A stretch of 9,358 nucleotides of DNA from Bacteroidota bacterium (GCA_024280675.1 JAJRPT010000201.1:1-9358), one strand, 5' to 3'. Numbered from the stretch's first letter, positions 1 through 7,092 are shown. Numbers and translations: made by a program. The notes: generated by a model from the letters alone, not told the origin.

Positions 1-2
1 AT

Positions 3-521
3 GATTTCCCATCATATTTTTTTATACTCTTGGCACTTGCTCTTTTCGGTTCAAGAAATAATTCATTAAAGCTCTCGTTGATAGTAATTCTTGCTACACT
101 TTTTAGAGAATCTTCTGCACTCATTGTTTCATCATTTTTTGCATATCAATATGTCATTAAAGAGGAAAGCATTATCACCTCACTGAAAAAATCTCTACCA
201 CTAATTCTTAGTTTTTTAATAATTTATATCGGAGTGAGGCTGTTTCTTGGAGATTTAATAATTTCGGAAGGTTTTAAAGAAAATACTGTATTTAGATATG
301 TTTACCAATTATTATTTGTGTTCAGCTTCCTTGGAATTTTGATGATGGGTATTTCCAAAAAAATTAGAAAATTAATCTCAGTCTTTTTAATATTATCAAC
401 TCCATATATTTTCACAATCTTCTTCAGTGGGGATTTGACCGAACTCAGGCTCACAATTCCACTATTTTTAATAATAGTGTATTTTAAAGAATTCAAATAC
501 TTTAACTTAGCCAAACAATAA
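3..521 (+). CDS. Polytopic inner-membrane protein, C-terminal part (5' end outside window)
   Basis: The frame is open from the first bases of the window, so the true start lies upstream; the 172 visible residues are the C-terminal part. They contain about five hydrophobic segments (roughly visible residues 5-16, 25-50, 64-82, 98-116 and 123-141, with another near 150-161) separated by short Lys/Arg-rich loops, so this is an integral membrane protein. A loop with Arg-Glu (RESS, near residue 35) and a late GDLTELR motif just before the last hydrophobic segment recall polysaccharide polymerases or GT-C-like membrane glycosyltransferases, in which acidic/Arg motifs sit at the membrane face. That family guess is inference from overall look only. 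The stop at 519-521 is followed by a gene-free stretch, so the gene ends its own unit. A TTG at 30-32 is only an internal Leu codon, because the frame continues upstream of it. Confidence 0.7.
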   Translation, partial: DFPSYFFILLALALFGSRNNSLKLSLIVILATLFRESSALIVSSFFAYQYVIKEESIITSLKKSLPLILSFLIIYIGVRLFLGDLIISEGFKENTVFRYVYQLLFVFSFLGILMMGISKKIRKLISVFLILSTPYIFTIFFSGDLTELRLTIPLFLIIVYFKEFKYFNLAKQ

Positions 522-827
522 ACTAAGACAATTGTATGACAAAAAGAAAATTCTAAATAATAATTAAAATATTTGTAATTAGTTGTGTAACCTTTTGCTG
601 GTATTTGTGTTACTCTTATTATAGTGTGGAAGAGACTGCATAACGCTTTTCCTTCAAATTGACTTATACAAGAGACTTAGATTTTATTTTAATAATTTGT
701 AAGTCATTGATAATAAAGTAGCTTCGTAGTATTTTGCACTGATTAAAAGAAGTTGAATGTTGTTTTGGCACGGTATTTAAATATGAACAGGTAAATGATT
801 CTATCCCTCAATTAATCGGAGACTGCG
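522..827 (+). other. Gene-free AT-rich spacer upstream of the IgGFc-type gene
   Basis: This 306-base stretch holds no convincing gene on either strand. It contains the first copy of a repeated intergenic element (586-612). It also has a loose hairpin-forming pair, GACTTATACAA at 661-671 against TTGTAAGTC at 697-705, with a further GACTTA at 674-679. A weak CTTAG/CTAAG inverted pair spans the upstream stop codon but has no T-tract, so no terminator is called. A possible promoter for the following gene is TTG at 753-755, then 18 bases, then TATTTAAA at 774-781. It lacks the TTTG half of the Bacteroidota 7-box and is therefore weak. A GGAGA ribosome-binding site occupies 818-822. Confidence 0.6.
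586..612 (+). repeat. Intergenic repeat, copy 1 (upstream of T9SS gene 1)
   Basis: These 27 bases match 3798-3824 at 26 positions; the single difference is C/T at the seventh base. The core reads TTTTGCTGGTATTTGTGTTA. Both copies lie upstream of genes for T9SS-exported proteins, 242 and 69 bases before the respective start codons. The core contains TATTTG (602-607), which resembles part of the Bacteroidota TAnnTTTG promoter box, with a TTG 24 bases before the extended 8-base box. It could be a shared promoter or operator, or a remnant of duplication. Confidence 0.7.
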
Positions 828-3722
828 ATGAACAATCTTTTTTCTACAAAATTTATAGCACTCATAGTGTTAATACTGTTTGCATTTAGTTCAAATGGGA
901 AATCAGAAGAGACAATTTATTCTAAATTTAGACCAAGCAATGCTGGTACTGATTTCTGGCTGGCTCTTCCTCCTCCATATTTGAAGAATGCACAAGGTGA
1001 TTTCTTTAAAATATATGTCACATCGGATGTGGAAACAGATGTGACTTTAGAAATTCCAGGAACAGGAAAATACTTGCAAAAGAGAACATTAGCAAATGAT
1101 GTTATTGTATTTGATTTATTATTTTCTGAGGCTCTGCCGTTTAATTATGCCTGCTGTAATAACGAAACTCCACCAGCTCAAGTTTACGAAGGTCGTGGGA
1201 TTCATGTTTTTTCTGATGATCCTATCACCGTCTATGCTGTCGTTAGGATTAAGGCGACGAGTGACGGATATTTGGCAATTCCAACAAGTGCAATGGGTAC
1301 CGAATATATTGCCACTCCTTACACCTCTCGTCCGTTTAACGGAATTAATTCTTTACCGAACATGGTGACTCTTGTTGCTGCCTATGACGGCACTAAGATA
1401 ACTATGACTCTTGGTGGAGTAGATGAGAATACATCTGTCAATGTTCAAGGCAAGGGTGAAATTTGGCCAGGGGAAGAGGCTGAGTTCAGACTAGATGCAG
1501 GTGATGTGGCGGTTGTGCCGACGATTGCAACAAAGGAAAATCAAACAATTGCCGGAACCTATTTTGAGGGAACAAAACCTTTTGGGTTAATTTCTGGGCA
1601 TTTCTGTGCCGATATTCCGACGGATATCAGAGCTTGTGACTATAATGTCGAGATGGACATTCCTATGCACACTTGGGGTGAGCATTATTTTGTACCTAAA
1701 ATTCAAAATAGAGATCACTCGGGGTTACTGAGAATATTTGCAAAAGAAGATAATACGACTATTTATAAAGATGGAAATGTATTTGCATCCTTGCCACAGG
1801 GAAGAGGTGGTTTGCAAAACGAAGGATGGTTGGAAACCCGTGTTTGGCCTAGAAAGTATGATAATGATGCTCCCAAGATTGCACTTTATTCTGCCGATAA
1901 TCCAATTTCTGTAATGTATTACAACCCTAGTGCCCAAGATGATGACGGAGGTGCGAATTCAGATCCATTTGCAATGGCAATCACACCAGTGGAGCAGTTT
2001 AAACACGAAATTATTTTTGCTACTCCAGCCTCAAGTGGCGGTCAAGGACTAAACGGTTTTGAAGAAAATTATTTGATGATGGTTTATGAAACAGAAGATT
2101 CCTATGGGGCACCGCCTGACGATCTTGAATGGGGAGTTGTTGGCAAGACAGAAACTGTATGGAAAAAATTATCTACTGTGTTTTCTGGTCAAACTGTTAA
2201 ATATCACACACTTGACGGTGCGGGTGGTTCCGATGAGATTGATTGGGATACACCACTTGACGGCAAGATTTATGGGCATTTGAATATTGAGCTACCTGGG
2301 GATGGTGTCTATGGCGTTCGGAGTGTGGGGTCAAAGCATAAATTTGCAGTTTATGCCTATGGTTACGACGAATGGGATTCTTACGGATGGCCGACATCGA
2401 CTCATTTAATGAATATTGAAAAAATTGAAGATCAAGCACCACCCGAAGTTACAGTCGGCCAGAACAACTGCATAGGTTCAGAATTTGTTGGGGCAGTATC
2501 CGATTTCATTGAAGATGAGAGCAATACATCTGGTTTTTATGAGCTGATTTTAAATAATAACAATTCAACAAATTTTAAACTCACTACTACAATAATATCT
2601 AACCGTCAATACAACGCAATTTACCCTTGGAGTGCGGAGGTAGAAGATATTAGTAAGGAGGCGAGTGCAGAAATTATATTTGTGGACTGGGCTGGAAACA
2701 TTACTACAGAAACGATTGAATACACACCTCAGAATATAGTTTTTGCCGAATCTGAAGATGTTGGAAATGATGGGGGGAATTATTCAGACTTTGGATTATT
2801 TATGGGTGAGGACCCAATAACTCGAATCTTTAAGATAGAAAATAAGAATGATTTACCACTCGAATTTACAGATGTGAATTTAAAATATGGAGACAAGGGT
2901 TTTGTAATTTTGAATAAAGATGACTTCCCTCTCACACTTGATACAGGTGAGATGGCGGAGATACTTGTTGAGTTTAGAACAAGCCTCTGGGGTGAATACT
3001 CCGATGAGATTGGCTTTGCCATTTGTGCCAGTGAGGGTTTTGCCTATGGAATTGATATTGTTGCAACATCTGGAAATGCCGTGATGTCTGTGGCAGATAT
3101 TACTTTTGATATCTATGATGTTGATTTTGGAGATATAGAAAATAATGAAACAGTTTATGAAAACATTGTAGTAGAAAATAAAACTTGTGAAATCGATGAC
3201 GTGATTTATGAATCCTATGCACCACTTGTTCTAACTGGCTTTACTTCGACTTTGGACGAAGACTTTGACCTTAGCAAAATTGAAGACGCTTTTGAGCTTG
3301 GGGAAGGGGAAATTGAAATTGAAGCAGGTGGAGAATATTCATTCTCTCTTGGATTCAAACCAAGTCAAACTAAGGAATATTCAGGCAAAATCTCGTTTGA
3401 ATACCAAGATGGAACGGAAGCCTGTAGTGATGAGTCTGGAGTTTTGGCCAAATCAATTTCTACATCTGTTAAGCAAAGTTGGCCCAATGATTGGACGCTT
3501 TCTCCAAACCCAACACCTGGTAAATTAAAAGTAAATAATTTAGAGAATGGTAAATATGAAGTATATGTTTACAATACTAACTCAGCTCTTCTTATCAGTA
3601 TCAGCTTGAATGTCTTTTCTGGAAGCCTAGATATTGACGCAAGTGAGTTAAGTGCTGCTGTATATTTTCTTGAACTGAAAAAAGATGGAGTGTCATACAA
3701 AACTAAATTTATAAAAGAGTAG
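828..3722 (+). CDS. Secreted IgGFc-binding-domain protein with T9SS type A sorting domain
   Basis: A 964-residue exported protein. Residues 1-24 form a signal peptide (Asn-Asn-Lys-containing n-region, hydrophobic core 9-20). Residues about 38-400 match the IgGFc-binding N-terminal module: a GTDFWLALP opening, SDDPITVYA (129-137), a DGYLAIP...MGTEY stretch (146-160), AAYDGTKITMTL (184-195), then TKPFGLISG (249-257), WGEHYFVP (283-290) and a final DPFAMAITPVEQF (379-391). Residues 507-520 (FAVYAYGYDEWDSYG) are the usual closing block of such proteins. An Ig-like segment follows at 538-635 (DWAGN near 620), then two choice-of-anchor-D/ASH-like beta domains (about 660-750 and 752-860). Residues about 885-964, starting WTLSPNPTPG, are a T9SS type A C-terminal signal that directs outer-membrane passage and removal or attachment at the surface. 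The ATG at 828 is supported by GGAGA at 818-822. The role is inferred as adhesion or surface binding; actual IgG binding is not implied. A strong terminator follows. Confidence 0.88.
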   Translation: MNNLFSTKFIALIVLILFAFSSNGKSEETIYSKFRPSNAGTDFWLALPPPYLKNAQGDFFKIYVTSDVETDVTLEIPGTGKYLQKRTLANDVIVFDLLFSEALPFNYACCNNETPPAQVYEGRGIHVFSDDPITVYAVVRIKATSDGYLAIPTSAMGTEYIATPYTSRPFNGINSLPNMVTLVAAYDGTKITMTLGGVDENTSVNVQGKGEIWPGEEAEFRLDAGDVAVVPTIATKENQTIAGTYFEGTKPFGLISGHFCADIPTDIRACDYNVEMDIPMHTWGEHYFVPKIQNRDHSGLLRIFAKEDNTTIYKDGNVFASLPQGRGGLQNEGWLETRVWPRKYDNDAPKIALYSADNPISVMYYNPSAQDDDGGANSDPFAMAITPVEQFKHEIIFATPASSGGQGLNGFEENYLMMVYETEDSYGAPPDDLEWGVVGKTETVWKKLSTVFSGQTVKYHTLDGAGGSDEIDWDTPLDGKIYGHLNIELPGDGVYGVRSVGSKHKFAVYAYGYDEWDSYGWPTSTHLMNIEKIEDQAPPEVTVGQNNCIGSEFVGAVSDFIEDESNTSGFYELILNNNNSTNFKLTTTIISNRQYNAIYPWSAEVEDISKEASAEIIFVDWAGNITTETIEYTPQNIVFAESEDVGNDGGNYSDFGLFMGEDPITRIFKIENKNDLPLEFTDVNLKYGDKGFVILNKDDFPLTLDTGEMAEILVEFRTSLWGEYSDEIGFAICASEGFAYGIDIVATSGNAVMSVADITFDIYDVDFGDIENNETVYENIVVENKTCEIDDVIYESYAPLVLTGFTSTLDEDFDLSKIEDAFELGEGEIEIEAGGEYSFSLGFKPSQTKEYSGKISFEYQDGTEACSDESGVLAKSISTSVKQSWPNDWTLSPNPTPGKLKVNNLENGKYEVYVYNTNSALLISISLNVFSGSLDIDASELSAAVYFLELKKDGVSYKTKFIKE

Positions 3723-3744
3723 TTTGTTTTGTCACCGATTTGTT

Positions 3745-3779
3745 AAAGCTCCTAGGTTTATTTCTTGGGAGCTTTTTTT
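3745..3779 (+). terminator. Rho-independent terminator after the IgGFc-type gene
   Basis: The arms 3745-3756 and 3764-3775 pair over 12 positions with two G-T wobbles (AAAGCTCC on the left, GGAGCTTT on the right) around a 7-base loop. The right arm runs into seven Ts (3773-3779). It lies 22 bases after the stop of the 964-residue protein. The sequence from 3761 onward recurs after the next gene. Confidence 0.88.
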
Positions 3780-3806
3780 GTTTATTTTTGTTTTATCTGT
3801 AACTTT
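3761..3806 (+). repeat. Intergenic direct repeat, left copy (terminator arm plus downstream tract)
   Basis: Bases 3761-3779 are identical to 5161-5179, and bases 3788-3806 are identical to 5180-5198. The left copy has 8 extra bases (3780-3787, GTTTATTT) between the two blocks. In all, 38 bases match without a mismatch apart from this gap. The two copies flank the GEVED-type T9SS gene as direct repeats about 1,400 bases apart. The end of this copy overlaps the other repeat (3798-3824). Confidence 0.85.
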
Positions 3807-3824
3807 TTGCTGGTATTTGTGTTA
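3798..3824 (+). repeat. Intergenic repeat, copy 2 (upstream of T9SS gene 2)
   Basis: This is the second copy of the 27-base element at 586-612, with 26 of 27 positions identical. It ends 42 bases before the start codon at 3867. The extended box GGTATTTG (3812-3819) has a TTG (3788-3790) 21 bases upstream, a spacing close to that of Bacteroidota promoters, so this may be the promoter region of the GEVED-type gene. The box is not a full TAnnTTTG match. Confidence 0.65.
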
Positions 3825-3855
3825 TTAGTTTGTTACACACATTTTATTATTAAGC

Positions 3856-3860
3856 AAAGG
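3856..3860 (+). promoter_or_regulatory. Ribosome-binding site that fixes the start of the GEVED-type gene
   Basis: AAAGG lies 6 bases before the ATG at 3867. The same frame is open further upstream, to a TTG at 3765, but that codon lies inside the terminator hairpin of the preceding gene. Starting at 3867 gives a clean signal peptide. Confidence 0.6.
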
Positions 3861-3866
3861 TTATTT

Positions 3867-5114
3867 ATGAAAACTTTTCGACTCTTTTTTCTAATGCTTA
3901 TTATAGCTTTATTGGGCTTTAATTCGTCATTGTCGCAAGAATATTGTACGCCATTTTTTAGTGCCACCCAAGGTGGTTCGGCCGATAAATTCACAGGAAT
4001 TACAAATGTTAAAATTAATAGCCAACCAGCTATTGACAATTCTTCTGATTATAATGATTACTATGTTTATTTTTCAGAACTAGAGGCGGCTGGGTTGAAA
4101 GCGGGTGAAGAATATGAGATTACAATTAAAGTGAAATGGAATATTGATATTCCTCAATTTGGCCATCAACCACAAGTATATGCTTGGATAGATTGGGATC
4201 AAAATTTCGTGTTTGATGTGGGTGAAGAAATTGTAGAAATAGCTAATCTTGATTCAATTCCATTTGGAGAGGAAAGAGAAACAACTTTTAAATTTAATGT
4301 TCCAGTAGATGCAAAAAGTGGAATTACTAGACTAAGAATATCCGAAGATATGGCTGTTTCAGATGGACACCCAAAGATAGTGGCTTGTGGCTATTCAGAA
4401 AGTCATAACATGGGTCAGCATGGAAATGTCGAGGACTATAATGTAGAAGTTTTATCATCAGAAGTTGAACCAGCAAAAATATTAATTAGCTCAGATGTAT
4501 TGGATTTTGGCGAAGTTGAAATAAATACTAAAAAAGTACAAGGAGGAGTTAAAATTAGCAATACTGGTGGACAGGATCTGATTATAAATTCAATGACTTT
4601 TGCCAATAGTACAGAAGTGTTTGAACTCATAAACCCAGAGGATTCAGAAACTCTCGAGGTGAGCGATTTCCCGATTGCCATCACCAATGCGGGTGATGAT
4701 AAATTTGAATTGACGCTCGAGTTTTCGCCAACTGAGTTAACTGCATATTCTGCTAAGGTATTGATAGAAACGAATATTGGGGAGTACAATATCGATATAA
4801 AGGGAAGCGGTGATGTGATTAAGTCTCTTTCTGATTTTGTGAAAGATTCCCAGTTAAATATTTCAGTAAACCCAAACCCAATCACAAGTGAGAATGCAAG
4901 CCTTACGCTCAACTTGGGCGGCGAAGCTAGTGAGATTGAGTTATTTATCGTTGATTTAAACGGAAATATTGTTCAAAGAATTGATACAGAGGGAGTCTCC
5001 AATGGGGAAAATAAGCTGAGATTCAGCACGGCGAATTTGTCTTCAGGTTCGTATTTTCTAATCTCTGAATATATGGGTGTGAAAAATATGACAACAATCG
5101 TGATTGCAAAGTAG
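3867..5114 (+). CDS. Secreted GEVED-domain protein with T9SS type A sorting domain
   Basis: A 415-residue exported protein. Residues 1-23 are a textbook signal peptide (MKTFRLFF, hydrophobic core to Gly17, then SLS before Gln24). Residues about 26-195 match the GEVED module: YCTPFF at 26-31, the WIDWDQNFVFDVGEE block at 107-121, FNVP (143-146), a GITRLRIS stretch, a late Cys174 and GNVEDYNVEV (186-195), where Asn replaces the Glu of the name-giving GEVEDY. Residues about 203-315 form a choice-of-anchor-D/ASH-like beta domain (VLDFGEVEI, SNTGGQDLII, LEFSPTE). Residues about 330-415, opening with SVNPNPI, are a T9SS type A sorting tail. GEVED modules are common in secreted proteases and adhesins of Bacteroidota, but no catalytic domain is present here, so a structural or adhesive surface role is inferred. 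The upstream in-frame extension to 3765 is rejected because it overlaps a terminator. The gene has its own terminator. Confidence 0.87.
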   Translation: MKTFRLFFLMLIIALLGFNSSLSQEYCTPFFSATQGGSADKFTGITNVKINSQPAIDNSSDYNDYYVYFSELEAAGLKAGEEYEITIKVKWNIDIPQFGHQPQVYAWIDWDQNFVFDVGEEIVEIANLDSIPFGEERETTFKFNVPVDAKSGITRLRISEDMAVSDGHPKIVACGYSESHNMGQHGNVEDYNVEVLSSEVEPAKILISSDVLDFGEVEINTKKVQGGVKISNTGGQDLIINSMTFANSTEVFELINPEDSETLEVSDFPIAITNAGDDKFELTLEFSPTELTAYSAKVLIETNIGEYNIDIKGSGDVIKSLSDFVKDSQLNISVNPNPITSENASLTLNLGGEASEIELFIVDLNGNIVQRIDTEGVSNGENKLRFSTANLSSGSYFLISEYMGVKNMTTIVIAK

Positions 5115-5138
5115 AACATATTTTTTAAAAGGAAAAAC

Positions 5139-5181
5139 AAAAAGCTCTTTTGAAATCAATTTTCTTGGGAGCTTTTTTTTT
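5139..5181 (+). terminator. Rho-independent terminator after the GEVED-type gene
   Basis: The left arm 5139-5149 (AAAAAGCTCTT) pairs with the right arm 5167-5177 (GGGAGCTTTTT) over 11 positions with two wobbles. The loop is about 17 bases, and the T-tract is nine Ts (5173-5181). The right arm and following bases are shared with the terminator region at 3761-3779, while the left arm and loop differ. Confidence 0.8.
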
Positions 5182-5198
5182 GTTTTATCTGTAACTTT
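5161..5198 (+). repeat. Intergenic direct repeat, right copy
   Basis: All 38 bases are found at 3761-3806 once the 8 extra bases of that copy are removed. The copy ends in GTAACTTTG, so it includes a perfect TAnnTTTG box at 5192-5199, though no TTG stands at a good distance upstream of that box. It separates the GEVED-type gene from atpD. Confidence 0.85.
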
Positions 5199-5209
5199 GA
5201 AAAACAATC

Positions 5210-5240
5210 TTGGCTGTTAAAAATAATTTCCTTATTTTTG
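5210..5240 (+). promoter_or_regulatory. Candidate Bacteroidota-type promoter for atpDC
   Basis: TTG at 5210-5212 is followed by 20 bases and then TATTTTTG (5233-5240), an exact TAnnTTTG match. This is the spacing and form known for the primary sigma factor of Bacteroidota. Transcription would start near 5247, giving a leader of about 40 bases before the atpD start. The position just after a terminator agrees with a new transcription unit. Confidence 0.5.
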
Positions 5241-5285
5241 TGGACTTTATTTATACACTTCCCAAAATAATATCAGGAAAATAGA

Positions 5286-6695
5286 ATGAGCGATGGAGTT
5301 ATTATTCAAGTTATTGGCCCAGTAGTAGATGTTGAATTTGCTGGTGGGAATATTCCCGAAGTGCTCAACGCACTCGAAATCCCAATGAAAAATATTGAAT
5401 CAGGAAAAGAGCAAATCCTAGTCTGCGAAGTACAACAACACCTTGGCGAAAATAGAGTTCGTACCGTTGCCATGGACTCAAGCGATGGTCTTGTTCGTGG
5501 AATGAAAGTTATTGATACAGGTGCGCCAATCACAATTTCGGTTGGGCCAGAAGTTCTCGGCCGTATGCTCAACGTGACTGGGCACGCAATCGACGGAAAA
5601 CCAGAAGTTGTCTCCAAAATGAAATCTTCTATTCACAAACCAGCACCAGACTTTGCGACACTCGATACATCGTCTGAAATGTTTGAAACAGGTATCAAAG
5701 TAATTGACCTCATTCAACCATTTACTCGTGGTGGTAAGGTTGGACTTTTTGGTGGTGCGGGCGTTGGCAAAACGGTTATTATACAAGAACTAATCAACAA
5801 TATTGCAAAACAACATGGTGGATATTCATGCTTTGCAGGAGTGGGCGAACGTAGTCGTGAGGGCAATGACCTCTACCGTGAAATGGAAGAAGCCGGTGTT
5901 TTAGAAAAAACTGCATTGGTGTTTGGTCAGATGAATGAGCCACCAGGTGCACGTTCACGTGTTGCACTGACAGCTCTTACTGCTGCTGAGTATTTCAGAG
6001 ATGAAGAAGGACGAGACGTACTTTTGTTTGTAGATAATATTTTCCGTTTTACTCAAGCGGGATCTGAAGTATCAGCTCTTCTTGGCCGTATGCCATCGGC
6101 TGTTGGGTATCAACCAACGCTTGCAACTGAGATGGGTGCTTTGCAAGAGCGTATTGCCTCGACTGATAAAGGTTCTATTACATCCGTTCAAGCCGTTTAT
6201 GTTCCAGCCGATGATTTGACTGACCCAGCTCCAGCAAATACTTTTGCTCACCTTGACGCAAAAACCGTGCTGAGTCGTGATATTGCAAATCTTGGGCTTT
6301 ACCCTGCCGTAGACCCGCTCGATTCTTCCTCTCGGATTATGGATCCAAATATTGTGGGAGAGGAGCATTACACAGTTTCTCAGCGATGTGTGAGAACACT
6401 TCAGACCTATAAAGATCTTCAAGATATTATTAATATTTTGGGGATGGATGAACTCTCCGATGAAGACAAATTGGCGGTAAACCGTGCCAGGAGAATTCAA
6501 CGTTTCTTCTCGCAACCATTTAATGTTGCCGAACAGTTTACTGGATTTCCTGGCAAATATGTCAAGATTGAAGATACTATCAAAGGTTTTAAAGCAATTC
6601 TTGACGGTGAGTGCGACCATATCCCAGAGAATATGTTCACTTATGTTGGCGGAATTGAAGATGTATTCGAAAAATATAAAAATTCTCAAAATTAA
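5286..6695 (+). CDS. atpD: F1Fo ATP synthase subunit beta
   Basis: This is the catalytic beta subunit of F1, which makes ATP from ADP and phosphate, driven by ion flow through Fo; it acts on the cytoplasmic face of the inner membrane. It has 469 residues, the usual length. The N-terminal beta-barrel starts GVIIQVIGPVVDVEF (4-18). The P-loop GGAGVGKT lies at 156-163 with Lys162 and Thr163. The GERSREGND motif (187-195) carries the catalytic Glu188; Ser replaces the more common Thr of GERT. The Walker B region LLFVDNIFRFTQAGSEVSALLGRMPSAVGYQ begins at 246, VPADDLTDPAPA is at 306-317, and the DELSDEDK lever is at 388-395 (usually DELSEEDK). AGGAAA at 5275-5280 supports the ATG at 5286. It is followed after 9 bases by atpC. 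The genes upstream are not ATP synthase genes, so the other subunits lie elsewhere, as in Chlorobi and many Bacteroidota. Confidence 0.98.
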   Translation: MSDGVIIQVIGPVVDVEFAGGNIPEVLNALEIPMKNIESGKEQILVCEVQQHLGENRVRTVAMDSSDGLVRGMKVIDTGAPITISVGPEVLGRMLNVTGHAIDGKPEVVSKMKSSIHKPAPDFATLDTSSEMFETGIKVIDLIQPFTRGGKVGLFGGAGVGKTVIIQELINNIAKQHGGYSCFAGVGERSREGNDLYREMEEAGVLEKTALVFGQMNEPPGARSRVALTALTAAEYFRDEEGRDVLLFVDNIFRFTQAGSEVSALLGRMPSAVGYQPTLATEMGALQERIASTDKGSITSVQAVYVPADDLTDPAPANTFAHLDAKTVLSRDIANLGLYPAVDPLDSSSRIMDPNIVGEEHYTVSQRCVRTLQTYKDLQDIINILGMDELSDEDKLAVNRARRIQRFFSQPFNVAEQFTGFPGKYVKIEDTIKGFKAILDGECDHIPENMFTYVGGIEDVFEKYKNSQN

Positions 6696-6704
6696 GAATG
6701 GTAA

Positions 6705-6968
6705 ATGGAAAAAGCACTTAAAATTGAAATTGTAACACCTCAGAAATTAGTCTTTGAGGGCAATGCTGTCAGTATTTCACTGCCTGGCTCTGGTTCTCCA
6801 TTTCAAGTATTGAAGGGTCACGCGCCCATCGTTTCGACCCTTGACAAAGGTCAAATTAAAATAGATACGGGTAGTGGGAAAAAGATCTTTGAGTCAAATG
6901 GGGGATTCACTGAGGTAAATAATAATGTGGTTTCTGTTCTTGTGGAAACCGCTGAAGAGATAATATAG
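6705..6968 (+). CDS. atpC: F1Fo ATP synthase subunit epsilon, short form
   Basis: The 87-residue epsilon subunit is part of the central rotor stalk and contacts gamma and the c-ring. The sequence matches the N-terminal beta-sandwich: KIEIVTPQKLVFEGNAVSISLPGSGSPFQVLKGHAPIVSTL, then a GFTEVNNNVVSVLVETAEEI ending. It stops there, so the C-terminal helical hairpin of the approximately 130-140-residue forms is absent. Short forms of this kind are usual in Chlorobi and Bacteroidota, so this is probably the normal gene and not a truncation. Without the helices, the epsilon-mediated inhibition of ATP hydrolysis known from E. coli and Bacillus cannot work in the same way. The start lies 9 bases after the atpD stop, which indicates co-transcription and probably coupled translation; no strong ribosome-binding site is visible. 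Confidence 0.95.
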   Translation: MEKALKIEIVTPQKLVFEGNAVSISLPGSGSPFQVLKGHAPIVSTLDKGQIKIDTGSGKKIFESNGGFTEVNNNVVSVLVETAEEII

Positions 6969-6988
6969 AACTTTTAATAATTGATTTT

Positions 6989-7007
6989 AGACAATGTGGA
7001 TTGTTTT
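6989..7007 (+). terminator. Possible weak terminator after atpC
   Basis: The stem ACAAT (6991-6995) pairs with ATTGT (7000-7004) around a GTGG loop, extendable by an A-T and a G-T pair, and runs into a short T run. The stem is AT-rich and the T-tract short, so partial read-through into guaB is likely. The rest of the 124-base gap to guaB (6969-7092) shows a 10-base T run near 7070 but no clear promoter. Confidence 0.3.
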
Positions 7008-7092
7008 GCTGAATCAAATATAATTTTATTAGTTTAATTAATTCATTGAGACGCCTGAAGTCCAAGCATTTTTTTTTTGATTGATTATTTTG

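Noticed and set aside
508..528. CTTAG/CTAAG inverted pair at the end of the membrane-protein gene as a terminator
   Set aside because: The stem is only 5 pairs, overlaps the stop codon and has no T-tract.
661..705. GACTTA repeats and hairpin as a riboswitch or operator
   Set aside because: The stem is short, bulged and AT-rich with a long AT loop, and there is no conserved riboswitch core; chance is a sufficient explanation in such DNA.
766..785. Sigma-54-like promoter before the IgGFc-type gene
   Set aside because: TTGGCAC at 766-771 and onward looks like a -24 element, but the bases at the -12 GC position are AA, so the second half is missing.
3765..3866. Upstream extension of the GEVED-type gene to a TTG start (34 extra residues)
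   Set aside because: It lies inside the terminator and the intergenic repeats. The ATG at 3867 has AAAGG at 3856-3860 and begins a clean signal peptide.
6072..6689. 205-residue open frame antisense to atpD
   Set aside because: It is fully contained in a highly conserved gene, with no family resemblance, signal or ribosome-binding site of its own; it is a shadow of the atpD codons.
7081..7092. TTG start for guaB four codons upstream
   Set aside because: The ATG at 7093 gives the family-typical 488 residues, and the extra residues match nothing.
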